From: Mycobacterium sp. E1747
Lineage (GTDB): Bacteria; Actinomycetota; Actinomycetes; Mycobacteriales; Mycobacteriaceae
Length of the DNA: 62,282 nt
Direction of reading: 5' to 3'
Assembly: GCF_001667775.1 (NCBI RefSeq)
Contig: NZ_LZJI01000004.1
Coordinates: forward strand, 1 to 62,282
Notes under the pieces: generated by a model
Databases searched by the model: none
Told to the model about the DNA's origin: nothing
What the model saw: only the letters and a program-made list of their open reading frames with translations
Part shown: piece by piece, positions 1 to 9,327 of the stretch
Position numbering within the stretch: position 1 is the first letter of the stretch
Layout: each line of letters begins with the position of its first letter
Program-made: the position numbers and the translations under genes

Positions 1-227
1 GTTCGCCCGGGAAGGCTACGAGCGGGAGCGGTTCGGCCGAGCCAACGCCGCGCTGTCGGATACCGCGCTGACCGCCGGCAATTGGCAGGCGCTGATGCTG
101 CCGGTGACCACGCTGACGGTCAACGTGTCCAGCGTCGCGCTCATCTGGTTCGGCGGTCAGCGCGGTATCCGACAGCGCGGCGTTGGCTCGGCCGAACCGC
201 TCCCGCTCGTAGCCTTCCCGGGCGAAC
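1..227. repeat. Perfect 73-bp inverted repeat (fold-back) at window edge
   Basis: Positions 1-73 are the exact reverse complement of positions 155-227, separated by an 81-bp loop (74-154). The left arm reaches the first base of the window, so the repeat may extend beyond it. Both arms encode the same ABC-transporter segment, residues 210-233 of the gene read leftward from 853. On the plus strand, positions 2-154 continue that protein naturally into a further membrane segment; the minus strand below 155 does not. The arrangement is what a snap-back chimera or misassembled contig end would give. A real inversion breakpoint is the alternative. Confidence 0.9.
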
Positions 228-853
228 GCCCGCACCACCCGGACACCGGACAGCTGGTCGCGCATCACCCGGTTGATGCCGTCGATCAGGCCCTGCATCC
301 GGCGGAAGAGCGGCAGCATGTGTGACATCACCCAGTAATTGGTCACCGCCATGATGGGAACGCTGACCAGCAGCAGCCAGGTCAGCGCCGCCTCCTGGTG
401 GATCGCCATGACGATCCCGCCGATGCACATGATGGGCGCGGTGACCAGCACGGTGCTCGAGATCTGAACCAGGTACTGGATCTGACGGACGTCGTTGGTG
501 CTGCGCGTCAACAGCGTGGGTGCGCCGAAGCGGGCCGTCTCGTGTTCGGAGAAGGTGGTGACGTGGTCGAACATCGCCGCGCGCAGATCGCGACCGAAGC
601 CCATTCCGGTCTTCGAGCCGAAGTAGACCGCCGCGACCGCGCACAGCACCTGCAGGCCGGTGACCGAAAGCATCACCATGCCGAGCCTGACGATGGTGGC
701 CGTGTCGCCCTTGGCGACGCCCTCGTCGATGATGGCGGCGTTGACCGTCGGCAGGTAGAGCGACGCCAGCGTGCTGATCAGCTGAAGCACCATCAGCACC
801 GCGACGAGCCGCCGGTACGGGCGGATGTACTGGCGCAGCAGTGCCAGGAGCAT
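155..853 (-). pseudogene. ABC exporter, N-terminal membrane domain, truncated by the fold-back (Rv1273c-like)
   Basis: The gene begins at ATG 853 with MLLALLRQYI and reads 233 residues to position 155, where the fold-back destroys it. Membrane segments are visible around residues 15-35, 56-78, 133-152 and 156-175. The stretch with TGMGFGRDLR and the later VRAFAREGYERERF is typical of the membrane and coupling-helix region of type I ABC exporters. The family normally has about 580 residues with a C-terminal nucleotide-binding domain; none is present here. Its place next to lprB and lprC matches Rv1273c. I call it pseudogene only because it is broken in this sequence; the break is probably artefactual. 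Confidence 0.75.
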
Positions 854-1036
854 TTCGTAACTGTCGCACACGGCGAGTTCCGCGGCCGCCGGCAACCGCC
901 GGATCGGTTAACTCGGCCGCCGTATGCGTCGACGCGACTGAAACGCCTGCTCAGGCGCGTCGGTGGTTGACCCGCTGAGCTGCCGCTACAGTGCATCGTG
1001 TGGACCGGGAGCAGGCTGAGCAAAAGCAGGGTAGCG

Positions 1037-1594
1037 GTGCGGCGTAACTCGAGGGCGCTGGCCGTTGCGGCGACAGCCTTGGCGATCCTGATCCCCACGG
1101 TTGCGGCGTGCTCCGATTCGGGGAGCAACAAACCGGGCGCGACGTCGTCGACGGCGCCGGGGATCTCGGAGGGCCACCACGGGCCGATGTTTCCGCAGTG
1201 CGGCGGCATCAACGATCAGACCGTGGCGGAACTGACCAAGGTGACCGGCCTGATCAACACCGCCCGGAACTCCGTTGGCTGCCAGTGGCTGGCCGGCGGC
1301 GGCATCCTCGGCCCGCACTTTTCGTTTTCCTGGTACCGCGGCAGTCCCATCGGGCGTGAACGCAAGACCGAGGAGCTGTCGCGCGCCAGCGTCGACGACA
1401 TCAACATCAACGGCCACGGCGGCTTCATCGCCGTCGGGAACGAGCCCAACCTGGGTGACTCGCTGTGCGAGGTGGGCATCCAATTCCAGGATGACTTCAT
1501 CGAATGGTCGATCAGCTTCAGTCAGAAGCCGTTCCCGCCGCCCTGCGACATCGCCAAGGAATTGGCGCGCCAGTCGATTGCGAACTCCAAATGA
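1037..1594 (+). CDS. lprB: Lipoprotein LprB, DUF3558 family
   Basis: A 185-residue exported lipoprotein. From the GTG at 1037 it has two arginines, a hydrophobic stretch and a lipobox ending at Cys25 (TVAAC), followed by a Ser/Gly/Thr-rich linker and a DUF3558-type domain with CGGINDQTV and GCQWLAGGG. An in-frame GTG at 998 would add 13 residues; a TACAGT box at 987-992 would place a leaderless start there, so that start is possible. I chose 1037 because it matches the known M. tuberculosis LprB N terminus. The stop overlaps the start of lprC (ATGA), so the two are probably co-translated. Function is unknown. Confidence 0.88.
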   Translation: MRRNSRALAVAATALAILIPTVAACSDSGSNKPGATSSTAPGISEGHHGPMFPQCGGINDQTVAELTKVTGLINTARNSVGCQWLAGGGILGPHFSFSWYRGSPIGRERKTEELSRASVDDININGHGGFIAVGNEPNLGDSLCEVGIQFQDDFIEWSISFSQKPFPPPCDIAKELARQSIANSK

Positions 1595-2133
1595 CCAGAA
1601 CTCGCGTGCGCGCCGTCGTCGCCGTCTTGATCACCGCCCTGGTGGTGTTGACCGGATGTTCGAGGTCCGTCGCCGGCAACGCCGTCAAGGCCGGCGGTCC
1701 GACGCGCAACAACAACTCCCAGCAGCAGTACCCCAACCTGCTCAAGGAGTGCGAGGTGCTTACCAGCGACATCCTCGCCAAGACGGTGGGCGCGGATCCG
1801 CTCGACATCCAGAGCACCTTCGTCGGCGCGATCTGTCGTTGGCAGGCGGCCAATCCGGCCGGCCTGATCGACATCACCCGGTTCTGGTTCGAGCAGGGCA
1901 GTCTGAGCAACGAGCGCAAGGTCGCCGACTTTCTCAAGTACAAGGTCGAGACGCGCAACATCGCCGGGATCGATTCCATCGTGATGCGTCCCGACGACCC
2001 CAATGGCGCGTGCGGGGTGGCCAGCGACGCGGCCGGCGTGGTCGGATGGTGGGTCAATCCCCAGGCGCCCGGCATCGACGCGTGCGGTCAGGCGCTCAAG
2101 CTCATGGAACTGACGCTGGCCACGAACTCGTAG
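1591..2133 (+). CDS. lprC: Lipoprotein LprC, DUF3558 family
   Basis: This 180-residue protein starts at ATG 1591 inside the lprB stop codon. The N terminus has three arginines, a hydrophobic helix and the lipobox LTGC with the lipidated Cys at residue 23. The rest is a DUF3558-type domain resembling LprB (CRWQAANPAGLIDI, then a conserved C-terminal cysteine region), so the pair looks like an old tandem duplication. It is probably anchored on the outer face of the cytoplasmic membrane. Its role is not known. Confidence 0.88.
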   Translation: MTRTRVRAVVAVLITALVVLTGCSRSVAGNAVKAGGPTRNNNSQQQYPNLLKECEVLTSDILAKTVGADPLDIQSTFVGAICRWQAANPAGLIDITRFWFEQGSLSNERKVADFLKYKVETRNIAGIDSIVMRPDDPNGACGVASDAAGVVGWWVNPQAPGIDACGQALKLMELTLATNS

Positions 2134-2137
2134 CGCA

Positions 2138-2647
2138 TTAGCGCGGGATTTCGAAGCCGATCAGCGCGGCGCGGCCGAGTTCGAGGCCCTTCCATCCGGA
2201 CGTGATCGTCAGCACCGCGATCGCCGACGTCGGGAACTTGACCGAAATCCGTTCCGCCGCAGCAACATCGGTGCCGGTGCCGGCGAGGCCGAGAGCTACC
2301 GCGGACATCGTCGGCTCGTGGCCGACGACCAGCAGCGTCTCGACTTCATCGCTGACAGCGTTGATTTCCTCGATCATCGCGCCGGGGGTCGCGCCGTAGA
2401 GCCGCTCGCTGTACCGCACCGGGGCATCGACACGCGTGGTGGCCAATGTCTGCCGGGTGCGCGTCGCGGTCGAACACAACACGGCGTCGATGGCCGGGGC
2501 GTTGGCGCGCAGCCATTCGCCGGCGAGGCCGGCTTCGCGAATTCCGCGCGCCGCCAACGGTCGCTCGTGGTCGGCGACCCCGGGCGGGTAGTCAGACTTC
2601 GCATGACGCATCAACAGCAACGTGCGCTGGTCTTCCACGGGACTCAC
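2138..2647 (-). CDS. SixA-like phosphohistidine phosphatase (histidine phosphatase family)
   Basis: A 169-residue member of the histidine phosphatase superfamily, equivalent in position to Rv1276c. The catalytic RH motif is at residues 14-15 (LMRHAKSD) and the second catalytic histidine lies in VVGHEPTM. Arg in TRTRQTL fits the phosphate pocket. The small size without cap insertions is typical of SixA-type enzymes, which remove phosphate from phosphohistidine; the actual substrate here is inferred. The start is a GTG at 2647. It converges with lprC, with only 4 bases between the two stops. Confidence 0.85.
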   Translation of the reverse strand: MSPVEDQRTLLLMRHAKSDYPPGVADHERPLAARGIREAGLAGEWLRANAPAIDAVLCSTATRTRQTLATTRVDAPVRYSERLYGATPGAMIEEINAVSDEVETLLVVGHEPTMSAVALGLAGTGTDVAAAERISVKFPTSAIAVLTITSGWKGLELGRAALIGFEIPR

Positions 2648-2671
2648 GCTAACCCCTAAGCCGCGTCGTCG

Positions 2672-4051
2672 TCATCGTCGCCGTCGCGGAGGAGTCTTTC
2701 TCCGGTGGTGGAAGGTGTTGGTGCGGGGTTGGCCGCGGTCGAGGTGCGGGGGTGGGATCCATTGGGTGTCGTGTTTGGTGTTTTTGCGGGTGGTCCAGCC
2801 GCCGGGTTTGAGCAGGCGGTGATGGGGTCCGCAGGCGAAGGTGAGGTCGTCGATGTCGGTGCGCCGGCTCTTGGCGTAGTCGGTGACGTGGTGGACCTCG
2901 GCGAGGTAGCCGGGCACGGTGCAGCCTGGTGCTGAACACCCCCGGTCTTTGGCGTAGAGGACGATGCGTTGCCCGGGTGAGGCGAGCCGCTTGCTGTGAT
3001 AGAGGGCCACGGGTTTGGCGTTGTCGAAGACGGCCTGGGGGTACCTCCCGCTTGCGGGGGCGTAGTGGTGGGCGTGGCGGGCCAGCCGGATCACGTCGCT
3101 GATCGGCAGCCGGGTGCCTCCGCCGGTGCGGCCTGTCCCGGCGGCGGCCTGTAGGTCGGCCAGGGTGGCGGTGATGATGATGGAGGCCGGTAAGCCGTTG
3201 TGCTGGCCGAGTTTCCCCGAGGCCAGCAGCGCCCGGTTGGCTGCTAGCAGTGCGTCGTGGTTGCGTTGGGCGGTGGAGCGGGCATCACCATCGATGGCGT
3301 CCTGGGTGGGGGCGCCGTCCACGCACGGGGTGTCGTCCAGCGGGTTGCACATGCCGGGGGCGGCCAGTTTGGCCAGCACCGCCTCGAGGGTGGCGCGCAG
3401 TTCGGGGGTGAGCAGGGCGCGCAGCTCACTCATGCCGTCAGGGCCTTGCTTGCCCAGCATGAGGCCGCGGCGCCGCGCGCGGTCCTCGTCGGTGTAGGTC
3501 CCGTCGGGGTTGAGGCAGTCCGCGAGATGGTCGGCGAGTTCGTCGAGCTGCTCGGGTCGAAAGTGGGTGCCCGCATCAGCCAGGTCGGCCTCCACCGCCT
3601 GACGGGTGGCGGCATCGACCCAGCCCGGCAGCCGGTGAAAGAACCGGCGGATCACCGCCACCTGCCCACCGCCGAGTTTCCCGGCGCGCTGGGCCGCCGC
3701 GGTGGCCGGCAGCATCGGCTCCAAGGGCTCCCCGGTCAACCCGTGCCGCGGACCCAGATCCACCGCCTCTTTGGCCCGCCGCGCCGCCTCGGCGCGACTG
3801 ATCAACGTCGCCTCGGCAATAGCCTGCGCCAGCGTGCCGCCGAGCTCGTCGGGGCTGGCTTGATGGGCGAGAGCGTTGATCACGGGGTGCTCAAGCGCCG
3901 GTAGCTGTCGGCGCGCCTTCTCGCAACGCTCCAGCATCGCCAGCTGCTGGCGCACGGTCATCGCGTCCACCGGCAGCGCGCGAGCCCGGGCCAACACCGA
4001 ATCCAGGTCGTCGAACACCGCCTCGACATCGGGATGGCCACCTGGACTCAT
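2672..4051 (-). CDS. DUF222 / HNH endonuclease-domain protein (13E12 repeat family-like)
   Basis: A 459-residue protein with an N-terminal helical DUF222 region and a C-terminal HNH domain at about residues 370-419. The HNH domain shows the zinc pair CSAPGC, the metal-binding histidines in EVHHV, and the closing [13 protein letters not shown]. Proteins of this type are multi-copy in mycobacteria (REP13E12), and phage phiRv1 integrates into them; cellular function is unclear. The gene has no counterpart between Rv1276c and Rv1277 in M. tuberculosis, so it is an insertion here. Positions 3037-3063 carry a short repeat inserted in frame (see findings). An arginine-rich tail ends the protein. Confidence 0.85.
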   Translation of the reverse strand: MSPGGHPDVEAVFDDLDSVLARARALPVDAMTVRQQLAMLERCEKARRQLPALEHPVINALAHQASPDELGGTLAQAIAEATLISRAEAARRAKEAVDLGPRHGLTGEPLEPMLPATAAAQRAGKLGGGQVAVIRRFFHRLPGWVDAATRQAVEADLADAGTHFRPEQLDELADHLADCLNPDGTYTDEDRARRRGLMLGKQGPDGMSELRALLTPELRATLEAVLAKLAAPGMCNPLDDTPCVDGAPTQDAIDGDARSTAQRNHDALLAANRALLASGKLGQHNGLPASIIITATLADLQAAAGTGRTGGGTRLPISDVIRLARHAHHYAPASGRYPQAVFDNAKPVALYHSKRLASPGQRIVLYAKDRGCSAPGCTVPGYLAEVHHVTDYAKSRRTDIDDLTFACGPHHRLLKPGGWTTRKNTKHDTQWIPPPHLDRGQPRTNTFHHRRKTPPRRRR

Positions 4052-4235
4052 AGCGCCAAACTAGCCACCCCCACCGACAACAACGCCCCCCAGCATCGCC
4101 ATGAATACACACTCGAAAAAAATCCGCAAAATAGCCGCTCGGAGACCTGCCGGGCGAGGTCCCGCGTCTTGTCGGTGCGCGGATTTAAGCTCGCGATGCC
4201 CTGGTAAGCACGCCGTCCGAAAGGGAGCCGCCGCC

Positions 4236-5387
4236 ATGCGATTCCTGCACACCGCCGACTGGCAGCTCGGCATGACCCGGCACTTCCTCGCCGGGGACGC
4301 TCAGCCGCGGTACTCGGCTGCCCGGCGTGACGCGGTGGCCGGTCTGGGGGCGCTGGCGGCGGAGGTGGGCGCCGAATTCGTCGTGGTGTCCGGCGATGTC
4401 TTCGAACACAATCAGCTTCCCCCACAAGTCGTCGGGCAGTCGTTGGAAGCCATGCGCGCCATCGGGATTCCGGTCTACCTGCTGCCGGGCAACCACGACC
4501 CGCTCGACGCGTCCTCGGTCTACACCAGCGCCCTGTTCACCACCGAACGTCCCGACAACGTGGTGGTGCTCGAGCGGGCCGGCGTCCATCAGATCAGGCC
4601 CGGGCTGGAGATCGTCGCCGCCCCTTGGCGATCCAAGGCGCCGACCACCGACCTCGTCGCCGACGTTCTCGACGGCCTCACACCCGAACCGGTCACCCGG
4701 ATCCTCGTCGCGCACGGTGGCGTCGACGTCCTGGACCCGGACCGGAACAAGCCCTCACTGATCCGGCTCGCTGCCTTGGACCACTCGCTGGCCACCGGCA
4801 CGGTGCACTATGTCGCGCTGGGGGATAAGCATTCACGCACGAATGTTGGTGCCAGCGGCAGGATCTGGTACTCCGGATCGCCGGAAGTCACCAACTTCGA
4901 CGACGTGGAATCCGACCCCGGCCACGTGCTCGTCGTAGAGATCGACGAGGACGACCCGCATCGCACCCCATCGGTGGAATCGCGGCACGTCGGCCGGTGG
5001 CGCTTCGTCACCCTGCACCACCAGGTCGACGGTCGCCGCGACATCGCCGACCTCGACCTGAACCTCGACCTGATGACCGAAAAGGACCGCACCGTGGTGC
5101 GCCTGGCGCTCACCGGATCCCTGACCGTCACGGACCGTGCGGCACTGGACGCCTGCCTGGACCGGTATGCTCGCCTGTTCGCCCACCTGCGCACGTGGGA
5201 CAGCCACACCGACCTCGCGGTCATTCCGGCCGACGGCGAATTCAGTGACCTGGGTATCGGTGGATTCGCCGCCGCGGCGGTCGACGAACTGGTGGCGACC
5301 GCCCGCGAGGGAGACCCCGAGACCGCTGTCGACGCACAGGGGGCGCTGGCGCTGTTGCTTCGCCTCACCGACCGGGGCGCCGCATGA
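4236..5387 (+). CDS. Metallophosphoesterase, SbcD/Mre11-like nuclease (Rv1277-like)
   Basis: A 383-residue calcineurin-type phosphoesterase. Metal ligands appear in order: HTADWQLG at residues 5-12, SGDVFEHN with Asp54, GNHD at 85-88, the histidine of VAHGGVD at 160, and GDKH at 196-199. This is the Mre11/SbcD nuclease fold. The start at ATG 4236 has AAGGGAG upstream. Its stop overlaps the start of the SMC-like ATPase (ATGA), the arrangement usual for SbcD-SbcC pairs, which process DNA ends. It is not the canonical mycobacterial sbcD by position, so a specialised DNA repair or defence role is possible. Confidence 0.88.
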   Translation: MRFLHTADWQLGMTRHFLAGDAQPRYSAARRDAVAGLGALAAEVGAEFVVVSGDVFEHNQLPPQVVGQSLEAMRAIGIPVYLLPGNHDPLDASSVYTSALFTTERPDNVVVLERAGVHQIRPGLEIVAAPWRSKAPTTDLVADVLDGLTPEPVTRILVAHGGVDVLDPDRNKPSLIRLAALDHSLATGTVHYVALGDKHSRTNVGASGRIWYSGSPEVTNFDDVESDPGHVLVVEIDEDDPHRTPSVESRHVGRWRFVTLHHQVDGRRDIADLDLNLDLMTEKDRTVVRLALTGSLTVTDRAALDACLDRYARLFAHLRTWDSHTDLAVIPADGEFSDLGIGGFAAAAVDELVATAREGDPETAVDAQGALALLLRLTDRGAA

Positions 5388-8005
5388 AGTTGCACCGCCT
5401 GACCCTGACGAATTATCGCGGCATCGCGCACCGGGAGATCGAATTCCCCGACCACGGCGTCGTCGTCGTGTGCGGCGCCAACGAGATCGGCAAGTCCTCA
5501 ATGATCGAGGCCTTGGACTTGCTGCTGGAGTCCAGGGACCGCTCGACAAAGAAGGAAGTCAAACAGGTCAAGCCCACCCACAGCGATGTCGGCTCCGAGG
5601 TGAGCGCCGAATTGAGCTGCGGTCCTTATCGTTTCACCTATCGCAAGCGGTTCCACAAGAAATGTGAAACCGAGCTGACGATCCAGTCGCCGCACCGCGA
5701 GCAGCTCACCGGCGACGAGGCGCACGAACGGGTCCGGGCGATGTTGGCCGAAACGGTGGACAGCGATCTGTGGCACGCTCAGCGGGTGCTGCAGTCGGCC
5801 TCGACCGCCGCGGTGGATCTTTCAGGCTGCGACGCCCTTTCGCGTGCGCTCGACGTGGCGGCCGGGGACGCCGCGGCGCTGTCCGGCACCGAGCCGTTGC
5901 TCATCGAACGCATCGACGCGGAATACGGACGCTACTTCACCCCCACCGGGCGTCCCACCGGGGAATGGGCCGCCGCAATCACCCGCCTGGCCGACGCCGA
6001 GGCCGCGGTCGCGGAGTGCGTGGCGGCGGTCGCCGAGGTCGACGAGCGGGTGTGTCGGCACGCGGCCCTCACGCAGCAGGTGGCCGACTTGTCCCAGCAG
6101 CGCATCGCCGCGCGCCCCCGGCTCACCACCGCGCAGGAGGCCGCCGAAAAGGTCGCCGAACTGACGGGCCAGGTGCGCGAGGCCGAGCTGATGGCGACCG
6201 CGGCGGCGGCGACGAGCGCGGCCGCCGCCACGGCGCGCAACTCGCGCGTGCAGCTGCTCGCCGAAATCGACACCCGCACAGCGGCTGTCGTCGCCGCGGC
6301 GGCCCAAGCGCAAGAAGCCGCCGAGCTCTGCGCGGCGGCGCGGGTCGAGGCCGAGGCCGCCGACGTCGCGGCTCAACAGGCCGCCGAAGCCGTCGCGGAG
6401 CTGCATCGCCGCGCCGAATCCGCCCGCCGCACCGTCACTCGGCTCACCGACCGCGAGGAGGCCGACCGGCTGAGCGCCCGATTGGCCAAGATCGAGGCCA
6501 TCCAGAGTGACCGCGACCGGGTGTGCGCGGAACTCGGCGATATCGCCATCACCGACCAGCAGCTGCGCCGGATCGAGACGGCGGCGGCCGCGGTCGACCG
6601 CATGGGCGTCCAGTTGGCGTCGACGTCGGCGGTGGTCGAGTTCACCGCCGCCGCAGACATCGAGCTGTCCATCGGTGGCGAACGGATCGTGTTGTCCGGG
6701 GGCCAAACCTGGTCGATGACGACCACTGGGCCCACCGCAGTCCAGGTCCCCGGCGTCCTGACCGCGCAAATCACTCCCGGTGCAACCACCCTCGATGTGC
6801 GGGCGAAACACGCTGCGGCGCAAGAGGAGCTGTCGGCGGCGTTGGCCGAGGGACGGGCGGCCGACCTGGCCGCGGCACGGACCGCCGATCAGCGTCGCCA
6901 CGAACTGGAGGGCACCCGCGACCAATTGGGCGCCACCCTGGCCGGCCTGTGCGGGGATGACGACATCGATGACCTGCGTTCGCGACTCGCGCAGCTGCGC
7001 GCCGCGCAACCGGTCGAGGCGGCCGGCCCGGTGAGGGATATCGGAGCCGCCCGCGAGGAGCTCGATGCCCTTCAGGCGGCGGGCCAAGCCGCGATCGCCG
7101 AGTGCGACGGCCGCCGCCGGAACGCCGACGCCCTCACTGCCCGGCTCACCGAGCTGGCCACCCGTGCAACAGTTCTCGAGAACGTGCTGAAGAACCAGCG
7201 GGGCGAGCTCGACGCGGCCACCGACCGGTTGACCCAGGAGCGGGCGTCGGCCGGTGACGACGGACTCGCGGCGGCGGCGGACACGGCGCTGCGGGCCGCG
7301 TTGGCCGCTGAACGTCGGCACGCCGAGCTCGCCGCGGAACTCACGGCGGCAAGGCCAGACGAGGTGAACGCCGAATTACGCGTCGCCATCGCCGAAACCG
7401 AAGAACTGCGCGAGCGCTACGAACAGGCCGCGCGCGCGTTGCGTGAGATCAGCATCGAACTCTCGGTGATGGGCGGCGAGGGCCGTCAGGGCAAGCTCGA
7501 CGCCGCGGAAACCGAACGCGAACACGCCGCCAGCGAGCACATCCGCGTCGGCAGCCGGGCTCGGGCGGCGCGGCTACTGCGTTCCGTCATGACCCGTCAC
7601 CGCGACACAACCCGGCAGCGGTACGTCGAGCCCTACCGCGCGGAACTGCAGCGGCTGGGCCGCCCGGTGTTCGGTCCCACGTTCGAGGTCGAGATCGACA
7701 CCGACCTGTGCATTCGCAGCCGCACGCTCAACGGCGTCACGGTGCCCTATGACTCCCTGTCGGGTGGGGCCAAGGAGCAACTCGGCATCCTGGCGCGGCT
7801 GGCCGGCGCCGCCCTGGTCGCCAAGCAGGACGCCGTGCCGGTGGTGGTCGACGACGCGCTGGGGTTCACCGACCCCGACCGGCTGGCGAAGATGGGGGAG
7901 GTCTTCGACACGGTGGGTACTCACGGGCAGGTCATCGTGCTCACCTGCAGTCCCGACCGGTACGACGGCGTCAAGGGCGCTCACCGCATCGACCTCAGCG
8001 CCTAG
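5384..8005 (+). CDS. SMC/SbcC-like coiled-coil AAA ATPase (Rv1278-like)
   Basis: An 873-residue ATPase with Walker A GANEIGKSS at residues 31-39, ABC signature SLSGGAKEQLG near 788, and Walker B VPVVVDDALGF near 817. Between them lie long Ala/Glu/Arg-rich coiled coils. No CxxC zinc hook is visible at the coil apex; a predicted beta-rich insert of about 60 residues (about 413-475) lies in mid-protein. This resembles YhaN-type SbcC relatives more than true Rad50/SbcC. It overlaps its nuclease partner by 4 bases and very likely forms a complex with it acting on DNA. Confidence 0.87.
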   Translation: MKLHRLTLTNYRGIAHREIEFPDHGVVVVCGANEIGKSSMIEALDLLLESRDRSTKKEVKQVKPTHSDVGSEVSAELSCGPYRFTYRKRFHKKCETELTIQSPHREQLTGDEAHERVRAMLAETVDSDLWHAQRVLQSASTAAVDLSGCDALSRALDVAAGDAAALSGTEPLLIERIDAEYGRYFTPTGRPTGEWAAAITRLADAEAAVAECVAAVAEVDERVCRHAALTQQVADLSQQRIAARPRLTTAQEAAEKVAELTGQVREAELMATAAAATSAAAATARNSRVQLLAEIDTRTAAVVAAAAQAQEAAELCAAARVEAEAADVAAQQAAEAVAELHRRAESARRTVTRLTDREEADRLSARLAKIEAIQSDRDRVCAELGDIAITDQQLRRIETAAAAVDRMGVQLASTSAVVEFTAAADIELSIGGERIVLSGGQTWSMTTTGPTAVQVPGVLTAQITPGATTLDVRAKHAAAQEELSAALAEGRAADLAAARTADQRRHELEGTRDQLGATLAGLCGDDDIDDLRSRLAQLRAAQPVEAAGPVRDIGAAREELDALQAAGQAAIAECDGRRRNADALTARLTELATRATVLENVLKNQRGELDAATDRLTQERASAGDDGLAAAADTALRAALAAERRHAELAAELTAARPDEVNAELRVAIAETEELRERYEQAARALREISIELSVMGGEGRQGKLDAAETEREHAASEHIRVGSRARAARLLRSVMTRHRDTTRQRYVEPYRAELQRLGRPVFGPTFEVEIDTDLCIRSRTLNGVTVPYDSLSGGAKEQLGILARLAGAALVAKQDAVPVVVDDALGFTDPDRLAKMGEVFDTVGTHGQVIVLTCSPDRYDGVKGAHRIDLSA

Positions 8006-8082
8006 CCGAGCTGCGTCGACCACGCCAGACGCGGTGCCTGGCGGCCGGCCCGGCAGAATGGTGTGATGGCGGGCCGACACCG

Positions 8083-9327
8083 ATGACGATGAACGCTAAA
8101 CGGCGCCGGGTGCAGGAGAAGCTCGCGGCTTTGCCCGGCGTGCGGCCCGTGCGCCGTCCGGTCTCGCCCGACAGCAGCGACGAGTTCGATCTGTACTACG
8201 TGCGCACCGGCCGGAAGTCGGCCCATCCGCTGGTCATCATCCCGGGGGGCCCCGGGGTGGCGTCGGTGCAGATGTACAAGGGGCTGCGGCGCCGGGCGGC
8301 GGCGGCCGGCCTTGACGTCATCATGATCGAGCACCGCGGAGTGGGCATGTCCCGGCACGACGACTCCGGCGCGGACCTGCCGCCCGAGGCAATCACCGTG
8401 AACCAGGTCGTCGACGACATCGCCGCCGTGCTCGACGACGCCCACGTCGACACCGCCGTCGTTTACGGTGCGTCGTACGGCACCTACATCGCCTCGGGGT
8501 TCGGTGTGCGGCATCCGGGCCGGGTGCGGGCCATGATCCTCGATTCGCCGCTGCTGTCGCGGTACGACATCGTGATCGTGCGCCGAGCGATCCGCAGGCT
8601 GTTGCTCAGGGGCGACAGCCCCGAAACGGCCGCGCTGGCACCCAAAATGCGCAAGCTCGTCGACGCGGGGGTGATGACCGCGGCGGCCACCCAGGTGGTG
8701 GCGACGATCTACGGTCACGGCGGAGCCGAACTGCTGGAGCGACAACTCGACCTGCTGCTGGACGGCCGAAAGCTGTTGTGGTGGGCGCTGTCCCGGTTCG
8801 CCACCTTGAGCAACCTGCCGTACCGCTACGAGGAAGACCTGGTCAGCCGCATCGCGTTCCGCGAACTGAACTACGCCGCCGAACCCGACGGTCTGCCGCT
8901 GGATCCCGCCGTGGCGGAACGCGAAGCACGCACGGAGACAGCCACTTTCGAGGACGAACCCTATGACCTGGTGGCCGAGATGCCGCACTTCGCCTGGCCC
9001 ACCGTGGTGGTTTCCGGCGGCCGCGATCTCATCACCCCGCCGGCGGTCGCCGAGCGCGAGGCCGCGCTGCTGCCCAACGTGGTGCTCTTGAAACTGCCCA
9101 CCATGGCGCACAGCGCGCTCGACTTCCGCGAGCCCGCCGCGATCGCCATCGCCCGAGCGGTGTGCCGGGGCGAGATCGACGGGCTCGCCGCGAAAGCGCG
9201 TGCGCTCGACGCGCTTCCGGCTCGCCCCGAGGTACGCCTACTGTGGAAGTTGATCGGCGTGGCCGCCACCGTGGAGGGCGCCCTGCCGATCCCGGCGCGG
9301 CTGCGCCGCCGGATCAGCCGCGCATGA
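8083..9327 (+). CDS. Alpha/beta hydrolase, proline iminopeptidase-like (S33 type)
   Basis: A 414-residue alpha/beta hydrolase. The oxyanion loop is PGGPG, the nucleophile elbow is GASYG with Ser near residue 130, and the likely acid and base are Asp in GGRDLITPP (about 312) and His in MAHSALD (about 341). PGGPG near the N terminus and the long helical cap suggest the S33 aminopeptidase group, but substrate is unknown. It occupies the place of the GMC oxidoreductase gene Rv1279 of M. tuberculosis. Its 3' end overlaps the 3' end of oppA on the other strand by 14 bases. Confidence 0.82.
   Translation: MTMNAKRRRVQEKLAALPGVRPVRRPVSPDSSDEFDLYYVRTGRKSAHPLVIIPGGPGVASVQMYKGLRRRAAAAGLDVIMIEHRGVGMSRHDDSGADLPPEAITVNQVVDDIAAVLDDAHVDTAVVYGASYGTYIASGFGVRHPGRVRAMILDSPLLSRYDIVIVRRAIRRLLLRGDSPETAALAPKMRKLVDAGVMTAAATQVVATIYGHGGAELLERQLDLLLDGRKLLWWALSRFATLSNLPYRYEEDLVSRIAFRELNYAAEPDGLPLDPAVAEREARTETATFEDEPYDLVAEMPHFAWPTVVVSGGRDLITPPAVAEREAALLPNVVLLKLPTMAHSALDFREPAAIAIARAVCRGEIDGLAAKARALDALPARPEVRLLWKLIGVAATVEGALPIPARLRRRISRA

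Noticed and set aside
2672..4051. Prophage or integrative element around the HNH gene
   Set aside because: There is no integrase, phage structural gene or attachment repeat; the neighbours are ordinary chromosomal genes in conserved order.
4052..4235. Short A-rich stretch (cgaaaaaaatccgcaaaatag) before the nuclease gene as a possible attachment or origin site
   Set aside because: It is a single A-rich patch without repeats, DnaA boxes or integrase; it is more likely part of a promoter region.
5822..7321. 499-codon minus-strand frame opposite the SbcC-like gene
   Set aside because: It is a shadow of the GC-rich coiled-coil gene on the plus strand, low-complexity Arg/Gly/Ala, with no start signal or family motif.
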